Below the pieces are notes generated by a model. That model was given only the letters and a program-made list of their open reading frames with translations. It ran no database searches and had not been told where the DNA came from. Position numbers and translations under genes: made by a program. A stretch of DNA of 64,000 bases from Planctomycetales bacterium (GTDB lineage Bacteria > Planctomycetota > Phycisphaerae > SM23-33): NCBI GenBank assembly GCA_030612725.1, contig JAUWNJ010000006.1:62001-126000 (forward strand), in the 5' to 3' direction. Of this stretch, positions 9,001 through 18,200 are shown piece after piece (the first letter of the stretch is position 1; each line of letters opens with the position of its first letter).

Positions 9001-10580
9001 CGCTCATTTCGCCGCCGCCTCACCACGACATCTACTCCATCGAGGACCTTGCGCAGTTAATTCACGACCTCAAGTGCAGCAATCCGGGCGTGAAGGTTTC
9101 CGTAAAACTGGTCTCCGAGGTCGGCGTCGGGACAGTGGCAGCCGGTGTGGCCAAGGCCGGCGCCGACGAAGTGTTGATATCAGGCTACGACGGTGGAACC
9201 GGGGCAAGCCCGCTTTCGTCCATCAAGCACGCGGGCATCCCGTGGGAACTGGGGCTTGCCGAGACACAGCAGACGTTGGTGTTCAATGGTTTGCGAGGGC
9301 GTATCCGCGTGCAGGTGGACGGGCAACTCAAGACCGGGCGCGACGTGGTAATCGGCGCGCTGCTGGGGGCGGAACAGTTCGGTTTCGGCACCGCCGCCCT
9401 GGTAAGCCTTGGATGCTGCCTGTTACGGAAATGTCACCTTGGAACATGCTCGGTCGGTATCTGTACGCAGAACCCGGAATTACGCAAGCGGTTCGCCGGT
9501 AAGCCTGAACATCTCCAAAGGTTCATGCTCTTCGTGGCTGAGGAAGTTCGAGAGATTATGGCAGAGTTGGGCTTCAGGAAATTTGAAGACATGATCGGGC
9601 GGGTGAACAGGCTCGGCAGTGGCAAGGCCGTCGAGCACTGGAAGGGAAGAGGGCTGGACTTTTCGGCCATTTTCGCCCAGCCGGATGCTTCCGACGGGCG
9701 CGACATCCGCCAGGTTCGCAGCCAGAACGACCTGCTTGAAAATCATCTGGACTGGCGGATTCTCGAACAGGTCGCCCAGAGCATCGAAAGCGGTGAAAAG
9801 GTCGCCGTCGAAATGCCCATCCGTAATGTACATCGGACGGTCGGGACGATTCTGAGCAACCGGATTGTCCGTGCCCGCGGCTCTGCCGGCCTGCCGGACG
9901 GAACTATCGATATCACGCTGCGAGGTTCGGCCGGGCAGAGTTTCGGGGCGTTTCTAGCGCCGGGGGTAACGCTCAGGCTCATAGGCGACAGCAACGACTA
10001 TCTTGGCAAGGGTCTTTCCGGCGGGCGGATCGTCGTGCAGACTCCGCCCGAAGCGCCGCTGGAGGCGCATGAAAATATAATCGCCGGAAACGCCCTGCTC
10101 TACGGCGCGACGTCCGGCGAGGTGTTCGTCAACGGACTGGCAGGCGAGCGTTTCGCCGTTCGCAACAGCGGTGTAACGGTTGTGGTCGAGGGAATCGGCG
10201 ACCATGGCTGTGAATACATGACCGGCGGGACAGCCGTGGTAATCGGGCAAACCGGGCGGAACTTCGCAGCCGGTATGAGCGGCGGAATCGCATACGTCCT
10301 CGATAAACACCAACTCTTCGACACGCTTTGCAACCTGGACATGGTAGATGTGGAACCGGTCTGGAAGGACGAGGACGTAACTCGGCTGCGAAACCTTATT
10401 ACCCGCCATTACGAATGGACCAACAGCCGGCGGGCGAAGGAAATACTCGACAGGTGGCGCGACGTGATAGGGACGTTCGTGAAGGTCGTTCCGATTGACT
10501 ATCGGCGGGCGATGCAGCGGCTACGGGACCGCGAAGAGAGACTCACAGACACTACCCCCGCAACGGAAGAAGTTTTTTAA
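6003..10580 (+). CDS. gltB: Glutamate synthase large subunit
   Basis: A 1525-residue protein, close to the usual 1500. It transfers the glutamine amide nitrogen to 2-oxoglutarate, giving two glutamates. The N-terminal class II glutamine amidotransferase begins after a 20-residue propeptide; Cys21 in HDACGIG is the expected nucleophile. The FMN/synthase domain carries GYDGGTGASPLSS near residue 1060 and the 3Fe-4S cysteines in GCCLLRKCHLGTC near 1137-1150. The C-terminal GXGXG beta-helix follows (about 1270-1480). The start is GTG at 6003; the codons ahead give no better start. gltD follows with no gap, so both subunits are co-translated. Confidence 0.97.
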   Translation: MASESQTNRFLYEARREHDACGIGAVVNIDGGRSHRILELGNQIVLNLQHRGASGSDETTGDGAGILFQIPHEFFAEEADRLGITLPERERYGVAMVFEPKDPDLRGKCEELLAQAVAYYGLKVLGWRDVPGEATCLGDLARAAEPSVRQMFIDGNGRPAESLERTLYLARKRAERLSVEKFGDQAADFYIVSMSSRTICYKGMFLAPQLFGYYPDLSDARVVSCLAMVHQRYSTNTFPNWRLAQPFRMVAHNGEINTISGNANRMKAREHLLECRQFVEDSPAGAGQAGMDDLFPILTSGGSDSAQFDNVLELLVRAGRSIPHAIMMMIPEAFGPTYHISTDKRAFYEYHAAVMEPWDGPAAMLFTDGKLIGGTLDRNGLRPARYVVTTDGLMVLASEVGVVDFPPEKIRSKGRLQPGRMFLADTEGGRIILDNEIKGRIARGRPYRRWLTQNHIELRGLFAATESKKPDSKTLRKRMRVFGYTREDQRMILVPMALNAQEPIGSMGTDTPLAVLSDRPRLLFDYFKQMFAQVTNPPIDPLREGLVMSLMSFTGKQRNILDETPEHCRQLKLPHPILTNEDIVRLRTARRDDFKVAFVDALFDAADNDPAAALRRGLDEMVDACAEAVTDGASLIIISDRNFNEMRAAIPSLLATSAAHHGLIKRKLRNETGLVIETGEAREVMHFCCLCGYGANAVNPYLAFETLSDLHRNGDISNDIELDQIIDNYIAAIKKGILKTMSKMGISTLRSYHAAQLFEAVGLDGELVDEYFTGTSSRISGADLEAIARETLRRHKHAYADGTPDEPEIEFGGEYQYRRDGETHLWNPQTVAFLQHAVRADDAEAYAKYAKLINDQSGRYCTLRGLFELTPGQAVPLEEVTPAEEIVKRFCTGAMSHGSISKEAHETVAVAMNRLGAMSNTGEGGEDPARYDQGNGDSLNSAIKQVASGRFGVTIEYLAHAKMLQIKMAQGAKPGEGGQLPGHKVTDEIAHIRHSTPGVTLISPPPHHDIYSIEDLAQLIHDLKCSNPGVKVSVKLVSEVGVGTVAAGVAKAGADEVLISGYDGGTGASPLSSIKHAGIPWELGLAETQQTLVFNGLRGRIRVQVDGQLKTGRDVVIGALLGAEQFGFGTAALVSLGCCLLRKCHLGTCSVGICTQNPELRKRFAGKPEHLQRFMLFVAEEVREIMAELGFRKFEDMIGRVNRLGSGKAVEHWKGRGLDFSAIFAQPDASDGRDIRQVRSQNDLLENHLDWRILEQVAQSIESGEKVAVEMPIRNVHRTVGTILSNRIVRARGSAGLPDGTIDITLRGSAGQSFGAFLAPGVTLRLIGDSNDYLGKGLSGGRIVVQTPPEAPLEAHENIIAGNALLYGATSGEVFVNGLAGERFAVRNSGVTVVVEGIGDHGCEYMTGGTAVVIGQTGRNFAAGMSGGIAYVLDKHQLFDTLCNLDMVDVEPVWKDEDVTRLRNLITRHYEWTNSRRAKEILDRWRDVIGTFVKVVPIDYRRAMQRLRDREERLTDTTPATEEVF

Positions 10581-12029
10581 ATGGGTGAACCGACAGGATT
10601 TCTGGAATATCCGCGCGAGCAAGTCGCCAGCCGAGAGGCCGGCGAGAGAGTCAAGGACTATCGCCGGATAACGCTGCCGCTTAGCGAAGATGTCCTGCAT
10701 CGCCAGTCGGCAAGGTGCATGGACTGTGGAATACCGTTCTGCCATGGTTCGACTTCGCTCACCACAGGTGGAATCGGCTGCCCGCTATTCAATCGCGTCC
10801 CGGAGTTCAACGACTTTGTATATCGCGGGCGGTGGCGCCAAGCGTGCGACAACCTTCACTCCACCAATAATTTCCCGGAGATTACGGGGCTGGTCTGTCC
10901 CGCCCTGTGCGAGGCAGCCTGCACGCTCAACATCGATACCGAGCCGGTTCTTATAAAACAGATCGAACTGGCGATTGCCGAGCGTGGTTTCGAGGCCGGT
11001 TTTATCAAACCCCAACCCGCAAAAAACAAGACCGGCAGGCGGGTTGCGATAGTCGGATCGGGTCCGTCGGGTCTGACCGTCGCTCAGCAACTGAGCCGCT
11101 TCGGCCACGACGTGGTCATCTTTGAAAAGGACCGTTCCGTCGGCGGGCTGCTGCGATACGGTATTCCCGACTTCAAACTGGAAAAATGGGTTATAGATCG
11201 GCGGCTTGAGCAGATGCGGGCTGAAGGCGTGGACTTCCAGACCAATGTGAACGTCGGCGAGGACGTCTCGCTGAAGTATCTGCGAGGTCGGTTCGACGCT
11301 ATCTGCCTGGCGATGGGCGCAGGTCAGCCCAGAAACCTGCCCGTTTCCGGACGTGGCCTGGATAACATCTGCTTTGCGATGGATTATCTTACGCAGCAGA
11401 ATCGCCTCAACGCCGGCGAAGACCTCGACGACGAAAGCCGAATAGATGCAGCCGGTAAAGTCGTCGTTGTAATCGGCGGCGGAGACACCGGAAGCGACTG
11501 CGTGGGAACGGCAAGACGCCAGGGCGCAAGAGAGATTCACCAGTTTGAAATTCTTCCCCAACCGCCCGAAAAAACCAACCCCCAGACCCCCTGGCCGATG
11601 TGGCCTGATATCCTGCGGACTTCCAGTTCGCACGAGGAAGGATGCACGCGCCGGTGGAGCGTCCTGACAAAGTCCTTCAGCGGCGTCGGGGTGCGCGTCA
11701 GTAAGATAAACTGTTGCCGGGTCGAATGGACCATGACCGACGGCGGTTGGAAGATGAAAGAAATCCCCGGTAGCGAATTCAGCATGAAGGCCGACCTGGT
11801 CCTGCTGGCGATGGGGTTTACGCACGTGACGCACAACGGCCTGGTCGAGAAATTACGCCTCAACCTGGATAAAGCCGGTAATATAATCGTCGATGCGGAC
11901 GCCCGGAGTTCCGAGCCTGGCATTTTCGCCGCCGGCGATTCGGTATCCGGCGCGTCCCTTGTCGTTCGCGCCATCGCATCCGGAAGAGCGGTCGCCGATT
12001 CCATCAACCGCCGGCTGCTTCAGCGATAA
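10581..12029 (+). CDS. gltD: Glutamate synthase small subunit
   Basis: A 482-residue FAD/NAD(P)H-dependent subunit that feeds electrons to GltB. The N-terminal cysteine-rich domain (RCMDCGIPFCH, GCPL, CPALCEAACTLN) binds 4Fe-4S clusters. The first dinucleotide-binding motif is VAIVGSGPSGLTVAQQ (about residue 152) and the second is VVVIGGGDTGSDCVG (about 295). The C-terminal FAD motif GIFAAGDSVSGASLVV is intact. The length is normal for the family. The ATG directly follows the gltB stop, and only six bases separate its stop from the convergent gene at 12036. Confidence 0.97.
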   Translation: MGEPTGFLEYPREQVASREAGERVKDYRRITLPLSEDVLHRQSARCMDCGIPFCHGSTSLTTGGIGCPLFNRVPEFNDFVYRGRWRQACDNLHSTNNFPEITGLVCPALCEAACTLNIDTEPVLIKQIELAIAERGFEAGFIKPQPAKNKTGRRVAIVGSGPSGLTVAQQLSRFGHDVVIFEKDRSVGGLLRYGIPDFKLEKWVIDRRLEQMRAEGVDFQTNVNVGEDVSLKYLRGRFDAICLAMGAGQPRNLPVSGRGLDNICFAMDYLTQQNRLNAGEDLDDESRIDAAGKVVVVIGGGDTGSDCVGTARRQGAREIHQFEILPQPPEKTNPQTPWPMWPDILRTSSSHEEGCTRRWSVLTKSFSGVGVRVSKINCCRVEWTMTDGGWKMKEIPGSEFSMKADLVLLAMGFTHVTHNGLVEKLRLNLDKAGNIIVDADARSSEPGIFAAGDSVSGASLVVRAIASGRAVADSINRRLLQR

Positions 12030-12035
12030 GGAATT

Positions 12036-14663
12036 TCACTCTCGTTTGAGGTAGCAGACTGTCTTCTGCTCCATCGTATTGGCGTTGAGTTTGACTCTTA
12101 CGCCGTCGCCAAGGTCTGAAGTGTCGATGACGCGGATGACCTCGTTCCATTTATCCGCTTCGTCGCCGAGTAAATCCGCCAGGCGATTCGGAGCGCCGGT
12201 AAAAAACTCCTCGTTTATCAGGTTGCCTTCCTTCGACGGGAACAGCGCCATATACAGCATGTCCATCTCGACCATTTCGCCGAACAAGTGCGTCCCAAGC
12301 GACACTTCCGGCACCAGCCCCTCGCGCATGATCACTATTTCGCAGAGAATGGACACGGAACTTATGTCGGAGAAGTTTATCGGGATACCGAGTTCCGGCG
12401 AACTTGTGCCCCAACGCCCCGGACCGAGCAGCATTATGGTCCCGGGTCCGTCTGGGTCGTCCCCGGCGATGTGCGTGATCCGCCCCAGAAGGCGGGCGAC
12501 ATGATGCCTCTGGTTCAGGGGTAACAGGCCATAAGCGGAGGGGACGACGTAAATCATCCGATTCACATCGGCCAGCCTGCTGCGACCTATGACAGCGCCG
12601 CAAGCCTTAAGTACCAGGTCCCCGGCGGCGATATGTTCCGGCGGATCAGGAACGACCACGCCGCCCTTGTACTGGAATGGGCGACACTGAAGCAGGTTGA
12701 TCTTGTATTGGTTTTCGGCGAGGAAGTTGGCGGTAAATTCCACGTCCACCGGATAATCGTAGGCCAACTGAAGCAGTTTGAGCATTTCGTGCATATTTTC
12801 GACCATCGGCGTATCCCGCAGCAGAGACTCGAAGGTCAGTATGTACGGGAATACGTCTTTGACGCCGCTGTCGGCCGCTCGCTGGGCCAGTTCCTCGCTG
12901 CGCGATGCGAACAGGTCAATCGGAAGGTCCGAACTCTGTCCGGCCACACTGGAAAACCTGGCCGAGACCAGCCTGCTCGCACCCAGGTCCAGCACATCGA
13001 CTTTTTTCTGAGCAAACTGACAAACCTCGTCGAAGTTGGACTCAGGCCTTCTGGTCGGAGCGTTCAAGGCCACGACTCTTGTATAGTCGTCGTCGTGGCG
13101 ATCGACCGCCCGCGTACCAAGCCCGAAGACCAGCCTCAACACGCCCGCCGACGGGTCGATGTCCCTGCTCCAGACGTAAGGGTTGAACGAAAGCCCCACG
13201 CCGGCGACCTGAGGGTAATAGAACTCGTTATAGGCCGCACCGGAAACCCTCTGGACAAGAACGGCCATTTGCTCGTCGCTACCGAGGAGTCCCCGCTGGG
13301 CGCGGTAAGTCAGGGCCTTTTCGCCCATCGTGCTGGAATAGACCGTACGGACGGCTGATAGAAAATTCTCAAGCCGATTTTCCCGCGAACCCTGGTTGAC
13401 GCAGAATACGCTTTCGTATTTACCGGCGAAGGCGTTTCCGTAGTTGTCCTCCAGCAGACTGGAGGAACGGACGATAATCGGCGACTGACCGAAGTAATCC
13501 AGCATATCGGCGAACTGTTTTATGATGTACTCGGGAAACGTTCCGTTCAGCATCTCCCCGCGGGCGGTTTCCGCGCCGTCAAGGAACGTTTCAGGGTCTT
13601 TCTGCTTTTGCTTCATCCACCAAAGCCCGTTCTGGACCAGGTAAGTATAAAAGACGTCCGATCCGATGAAGAAACTGTCGTGCGGCTCCAGAATCTCATT
13701 CCATCGCGGATTATTCTTCTTCAGAATCGCCCGCGCCAGGAGCATTCCGACCGTCTTTCCCCCGAGCAGGCCCGTTCCGATCATTCGCCGGCGAATTTTA
13801 AGAATGTCCGAAAGGTTCAGAAATCTGGATGCCAGATCGAGAATCCGCCCGTCCCTGGCGATTGCCATGCGAAGCAATCGATGGACAAAGGCGTCCATGT
13901 CTTCACCGGGGTCATCGCCGCGATTCAGGACCGACTGCAACTGCTCGGCATGAGCGAAGGTGCTGCTCCAGAATCCGAGCCGGTAACTGGCGCTGTCAAG
14001 CCGGCTCCAGGGAACGGTTCCGAGAACCTCGGTAATTGTAACGCTCTGTGTAACCGGAAGGAATTCGTCGCCGGCCCAGACGTGCAGAACGTACATACTG
14101 TGCGAATGTCGGTGCTGAACCTTGAGCGGATGAACGTAAAGCCTGCCTTTGTGACGATAAACGTCCACCAGAACCTGGGTAGTGTTCGTGATGGGGCTGA
14201 TGGCGTGGAACGAATGGTTGTTCCTGAGCACCGCGAAATAGGCGACCGCCGAATGGTCGTAAAGATACGGGCATGTCAGCATGAAGAAGTTGCCGAGCAT
14301 CCTGTCGCTGCACCAGTCGGCGGCAAGGTCGGACATGCAGTCGAACAGATAATACCCGCCCCGACCGACATCGTTGATAACATGGTGTATATCAGATATA
14401 AACTGCTCGAACCCCGCCTCATGATGCAGTTGATGAATCTCTACGCCGCTACCGTCGGCCACCAGGGGCGGGTGTTTGGCGAAACGGAAATAGATAACCC
14501 TCCGCCCCTGCTTCAGGGCGCCGCGACAGAAAGATTCGGCAAAGGGTCTGTAATCGTCAACTGAGCCAACCTGCCAGACGACATTGTCGCCGGGCATCAG
14601 GCCTTTCAGCACACTGTCCAGACCCGCAAGCCCCGTGCTGAAATTATCGTCAATCTTCGTCAT
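12036..14663 (-). CDS. KaiC/RecA-like domain fused to PEP/pyruvate-binding (PEP synthase-type) domain
   Basis: An 875-residue protein. Residues about 1-240 read like a KaiC/RAD55 RecA fold (FSTGLAGLDSVLKGLMPGD, then GRRVIYFRF), but where the P-loop should be there is VVWQVGSVDDYRPFAES, with no GK[ST], so ATP hydrolysis at this site is doubtful. Residues about 290-690 match the ATP-grasp PEP/pyruvate-binding domain of PEP synthase/PPDK: GTGLLGGKTVGML, IIVRSSSLLEDNYGNAFAGKYES, VFGLGTRAVDRH, LLQCRPFQ. The swivelling phosphohistidine domain and the PEP TIM barrel are absent. A C-terminal part contains LLGPGRWGTSSPELG. ATG 14661-14663 is preceded by GGAAGG, which favours it over an ATG 19 codons upstream. 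Role unknown; a nucleotide-sensing or phosphotransfer regulator is a guess. Confidence 0.75.
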   Translation of the reverse strand: MTKIDDNFSTGLAGLDSVLKGLMPGDNVVWQVGSVDDYRPFAESFCRGALKQGRRVIYFRFAKHPPLVADGSGVEIHQLHHEAGFEQFISDIHHVINDVGRGGYYLFDCMSDLAADWCSDRMLGNFFMLTCPYLYDHSAVAYFAVLRNNHSFHAISPITNTTQVLVDVYRHKGRLYVHPLKVQHRHSHSMYVLHVWAGDEFLPVTQSVTITEVLGTVPWSRLDSASYRLGFWSSTFAHAEQLQSVLNRGDDPGEDMDAFVHRLLRMAIARDGRILDLASRFLNLSDILKIRRRMIGTGLLGGKTVGMLLARAILKKNNPRWNEILEPHDSFFIGSDVFYTYLVQNGLWWMKQKQKDPETFLDGAETARGEMLNGTFPEYIIKQFADMLDYFGQSPIIVRSSSLLEDNYGNAFAGKYESVFCVNQGSRENRLENFLSAVRTVYSSTMGEKALTYRAQRGLLGSDEQMAVLVQRVSGAAYNEFYYPQVAGVGLSFNPYVWSRDIDPSAGVLRLVFGLGTRAVDRHDDDYTRVVALNAPTRRPESNFDEVCQFAQKKVDVLDLGASRLVSARFSSVAGQSSDLPIDLFASRSEELAQRAADSGVKDVFPYILTFESLLRDTPMVENMHEMLKLLQLAYDYPVDVEFTANFLAENQYKINLLQCRPFQYKGGVVVPDPPEHIAAGDLVLKACGAVIGRSRLADVNRMIYVVPSAYGLLPLNQRHHVARLLGRITHIAGDDPDGPGTIMLLGPGRWGTSSPELGIPINFSDISSVSILCEIVIMREGLVPEVSLGTHLFGEMVEMDMLYMALFPSKEGNLINEEFFTGAPNRLADLLGDEADKWNEVIRVIDTSDLGDGVRVKLNANTMEQKTVCYLKRE

Positions 14664-14820
14664 AACACCTTCCACCCGCCCAGGCTGCTTCGGCGATAAC
14701 AACCCGGCAAAAACCCACACGAATTCCTGATCCTTAATCTACAACGTATCCGCGTATTTTCCAAGGCTTTGTCCCTCCAGGTTCCATCTGCTGGTTTTGC
14801 CGGGCTGAATTCCTGCTGTT

Positions 14821-14950
14821 TCACTTGGCTGTCATGTTCATTACAATTCCGACACGACATGGAAATGGGTTGGGCCTCTGAAAAACCATGCCGACCCGCT
14901 GGCGGAGGTTGACGAACTTGACCCTCTGGAGATTCCTGATCTGCTGCAAT
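14821..14950 (-). pseudogene. Fragment of pstB (phosphate ABC transporter ATPase)
   Basis: Read on the minus strand, residues LRQRVGMVFQRPNPFP match the Q-loop segment of PstB (typically LRRRVGMVFQKPNPFP), preceded by QRVKFVN and followed by a short unrelated tail to a stop at 14821. No Walker A, signature or Walker B sequence is found nearby, so this is a decayed remnant of at most about 40 codons. It lies in the 562-base gap between two divergent genes; apart from it and the promoter at 15080 the gap looks empty. Confidence 0.45.
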
Positions 14951-15079
14951 CGGCCGCTGTTTGATTGTTCCGACGTTGAGATAAGCATTGCAAGGCCGAG
15001 CCAGACGGTTCCGGTTCGGCCTTTGGTTTTTATATGGGACAGGGGTTGCTTGGCACTCAATCTCTTGTGAGATAATCAC

Positions 15080-15107
15080 TTGGCGATTTGCGATTTTGTG
15101 GTATAAT
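15080..15107 (+). promoter_or_regulatory. Extended -10 promoter for the LEPR surface protein
   Basis: TTGGCG (15080-15085), 16-nt spacer, TATAAT (15102-15107) preceded by TGG, which makes an extended -10. The leader before the ATG at 15226 would be about 110 nt. Confidence 0.5.
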
Positions 15108-15225
15108 GCCGATATCTTTACATCTCTGAGGCGGGATGGGCGGTGTGTTGACGGCCTTGGGTTTCTCCTGCCGGGATGGGACAGTTTCTGTACTGATAAG
15201 TTCGCGTCAAGAGAGGAGCATATCA

Positions 15226-18200
15226 ATGCGTGAGAAGACTAATGTCGATTCGCAGGTTCGGCAGGTTCAGCCGATGTTCGAGCAACTCGAACCGCGGTTG
15301 CTGCTGGATGGTGCGCCTTTCAGCGTCCCGCATGACGTGGCTGTAGGGAATGGCCCGGTGGGCATCGTTTCGGGTGACTTTAACGGCGACGGGCTGGTGG
15401 ACCTGGCTGTCACGAACCCAAACGACGACGACGTTAGCGTGCTGCACGGGCTTTCCGGGGGTGGATTCGGGCGGCAGGACGTGGTTGTGGGAGATGATCC
15501 GCGGGGCATCGTTTCGGACGACTTCAATGACGATGGATGGATGGACCTTGCCGTCACAAACTACACTGGTAAAAGCGTGTACGTGCTGTACGGCCTTGAG
15601 GCTGGCGGTTTCGACAGTCAACGTGTTGTGTCCTCATCAATAAGTACTCTCCATGGCATCGTTTCAGGGGACTTTAACGACGACGGACGGGCGGACCTCG
15701 CCGTCACGAGCATCACTGATGTAGGGGATGGTCTCGTGTGCATTATGTACGGCCTTGAGGCTGGCGGCTTTGGCAACTTCCAAATCGTGGCCGTGGGGCG
15801 TTTTCCGCTTGGCATCGTTTCAGGGGACTTCAACGGCGACGAGCGGACGGACCTCGCTGTCACGAACTACTTTTCCAACAACGTGAGCGTGCTATACGGC
15901 CTTGAGGCCGGTGGCTTCGGCAACATCCGGACCGTGGCCGTGGGTGAACGTCCCTATGGAATCGTTTCAGGGCATTTCAACGGTGACGGTCGCGTGGACC
16001 TAGCGGTAACGAACGAGTACGACGACGACGTGAGCGTGCTGTATGGGCTTTCCGAGGGTGGATTCGAGCGACAGGACGTGCCTGTGGGAGATGGTCCGCG
16101 GGGCATTGTTTTGGACGACTTCAACGGTGACGGGCGAGCGGACCTTGCCATCGCTAACCTTAACGGCAACGACGTTAGTGTGGTGTATGGCCTTGTGGTC
16201 GGTGGTTTTAACAGCCGGCAGGATGTGGCCGTGGGGAGTGGTCCATGGGAAATTGTTTCAGGGGACTTCAATGGCGACGGTCGCGCTGACTTAGCCGTCA
16301 CGAACTTCTATGACGACGACATAAGTGTGCTGTACAACCAGCAAGGTGTTAAGGTTATTCGTCCCGGAGCAGGTGTTAGCGAGTGGGAATCTTCGGACTC
16401 TGCTGGCAAGGCAGCGGATTCGGAATGGGCCGACGAGGGCGGAATGGTGCTGGACCCAGGGCTTTTCTCCGGGGACGCCCAGCCGGTCTATCGCTTCAAT
16501 TTACCCGAATCCATTATTGTCGGAGAGAACACCAGCGTGACCGTTTCCATTTACGGCAAGGGTAAGGACTGGTCTTATGAGCCGGCACTATGGGTCGGAC
16601 CGGAAGGCAGCCGCTACCTGTTGACCGACCATCTCCCCGAAGCCGAGGGATGGACACACTTCGAAGTACCGGCGGATCAGTTGGCGGGTCTCATGGTGGA
16701 TGCCGGGGCTGTCATGCCCGGTTATACGCTGGACGTAATGGTGGATGCGCAATATGACGTAGTGGTTTGGGACTGGTACGACCTCAAAGAAGTTCGCATC
16801 AACTACACGCATGAAGGGGTTTCCTCGCTCGGTATTCAGTCCTACCAAACTGTTCTAAACGGAGCATCGGCTGTCCTTAACTTCTATGAGGATATAGCCA
16901 GCGCCTGGCCCCAGCCGCTCCTGGCTCAAGGTGATCTGGCGCAGTTGTTGCAGCCTTCTATTCCAACCGTATCTCTGGGGGTTCCTTTTCTTGATATTGC
17001 ATGGGAGACTTTCGGATTAATCCATGATTTCGAGCTATTGTATGACGTATTGGGCGGGGTTTTTACATGGATGGACTTTATGATGAGCGTTGACGTCTAT
17101 CCTGGCAGCGAGACAAATAGTGCGTTCCAGGCCTTTGCGAATCTCGGTACGAACTGGTGGGATGCGTTAGAGGACGATGGGCAAATCTCCGATGGCGAGG
17201 CCGGGACGATCAATAGCGCTATCCAGAACACTCAGGACCGGCTCGACGACCTGGAAGCCGAGTTGATTGATGTCGCTGCGGACATGGAGGGATTTCTCAG
17301 CCATACGGACCCGGGTGTTGTCAACTACGCAAAGCTGGGACTCCAGGCTCTGGCCCCAATGCTTCTGTTTGACCCCGACACCGGCGATGGCCCCACGGCA
17401 AACAGCTACCTACCCGCCTTGAATCAGATGATAGGGGACCTTTGGGTGAATAGGTCTCCCACTGGAATTTCCCTCAGCAGCACGAGCGTTCCGGAGAACC
17501 AGCCCACCGATACTGTTGTCGGTACATTCAGCACAACAGATGACCCGGGGGACACGCACGCTTATGAACTGGTCAGCGGTGCGGGCGATGATGACAACGG
17601 TTCCTTCTGGATCAATGTGAATACGCTCAAGACTGACGAATCGTTCAATTATGAGGGGAAGGACACTTACAGCATCCGCGTTCGTTCGACGGACCAGGAC
17701 GGGCTATATACCGATAAGATCTTCACGATAAACGTTACGAACGTTAACGAGCAGCCGACGGACATTGCTCTGTCGAACAACGCAGTGGCCGAGAATCAGC
17801 CGGCAGGGACCGTAGTCGGTGTGCTGTCGGGGACGGACCCGGATGCCGGCCAGAGCGCGACGTTAACGTTCAGCCTTGTGCCGGGCTACGGCGATAACTC
17901 CCAATTCAGCATTGACCCGGCGACCAAACAGTTGAAGACCGCAGCGGCATTCGACTTCGAGTCAAAGAGCAGTTACAGCATTAAGCTGCTGGCAACGGAC
18001 GCCGGCAGCCCGGTACTGAGTTACGAGGAAGTCTTCGCGGTGAATGTAATCGACGTGCCGGACGCTACGATAGCCGGCCGGTATGTCTTCTACAACCGCT
18101 CGTATTTCGACGGCAATGATGTAGCCGCCAACACAGCTGACGACACCGCAATCGACACCAGCAAGACGTCCCTGTTGCCTGGCCAGACCGCAACCTTTGC

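Noticed and set aside
15136-15225. Longer N-terminus for the LEPR surface protein
   Set aside because: ATG 15226 has its own GAGGAG and places the LEPR motif at the usual distance; the extra 30 residues lie in the leader.
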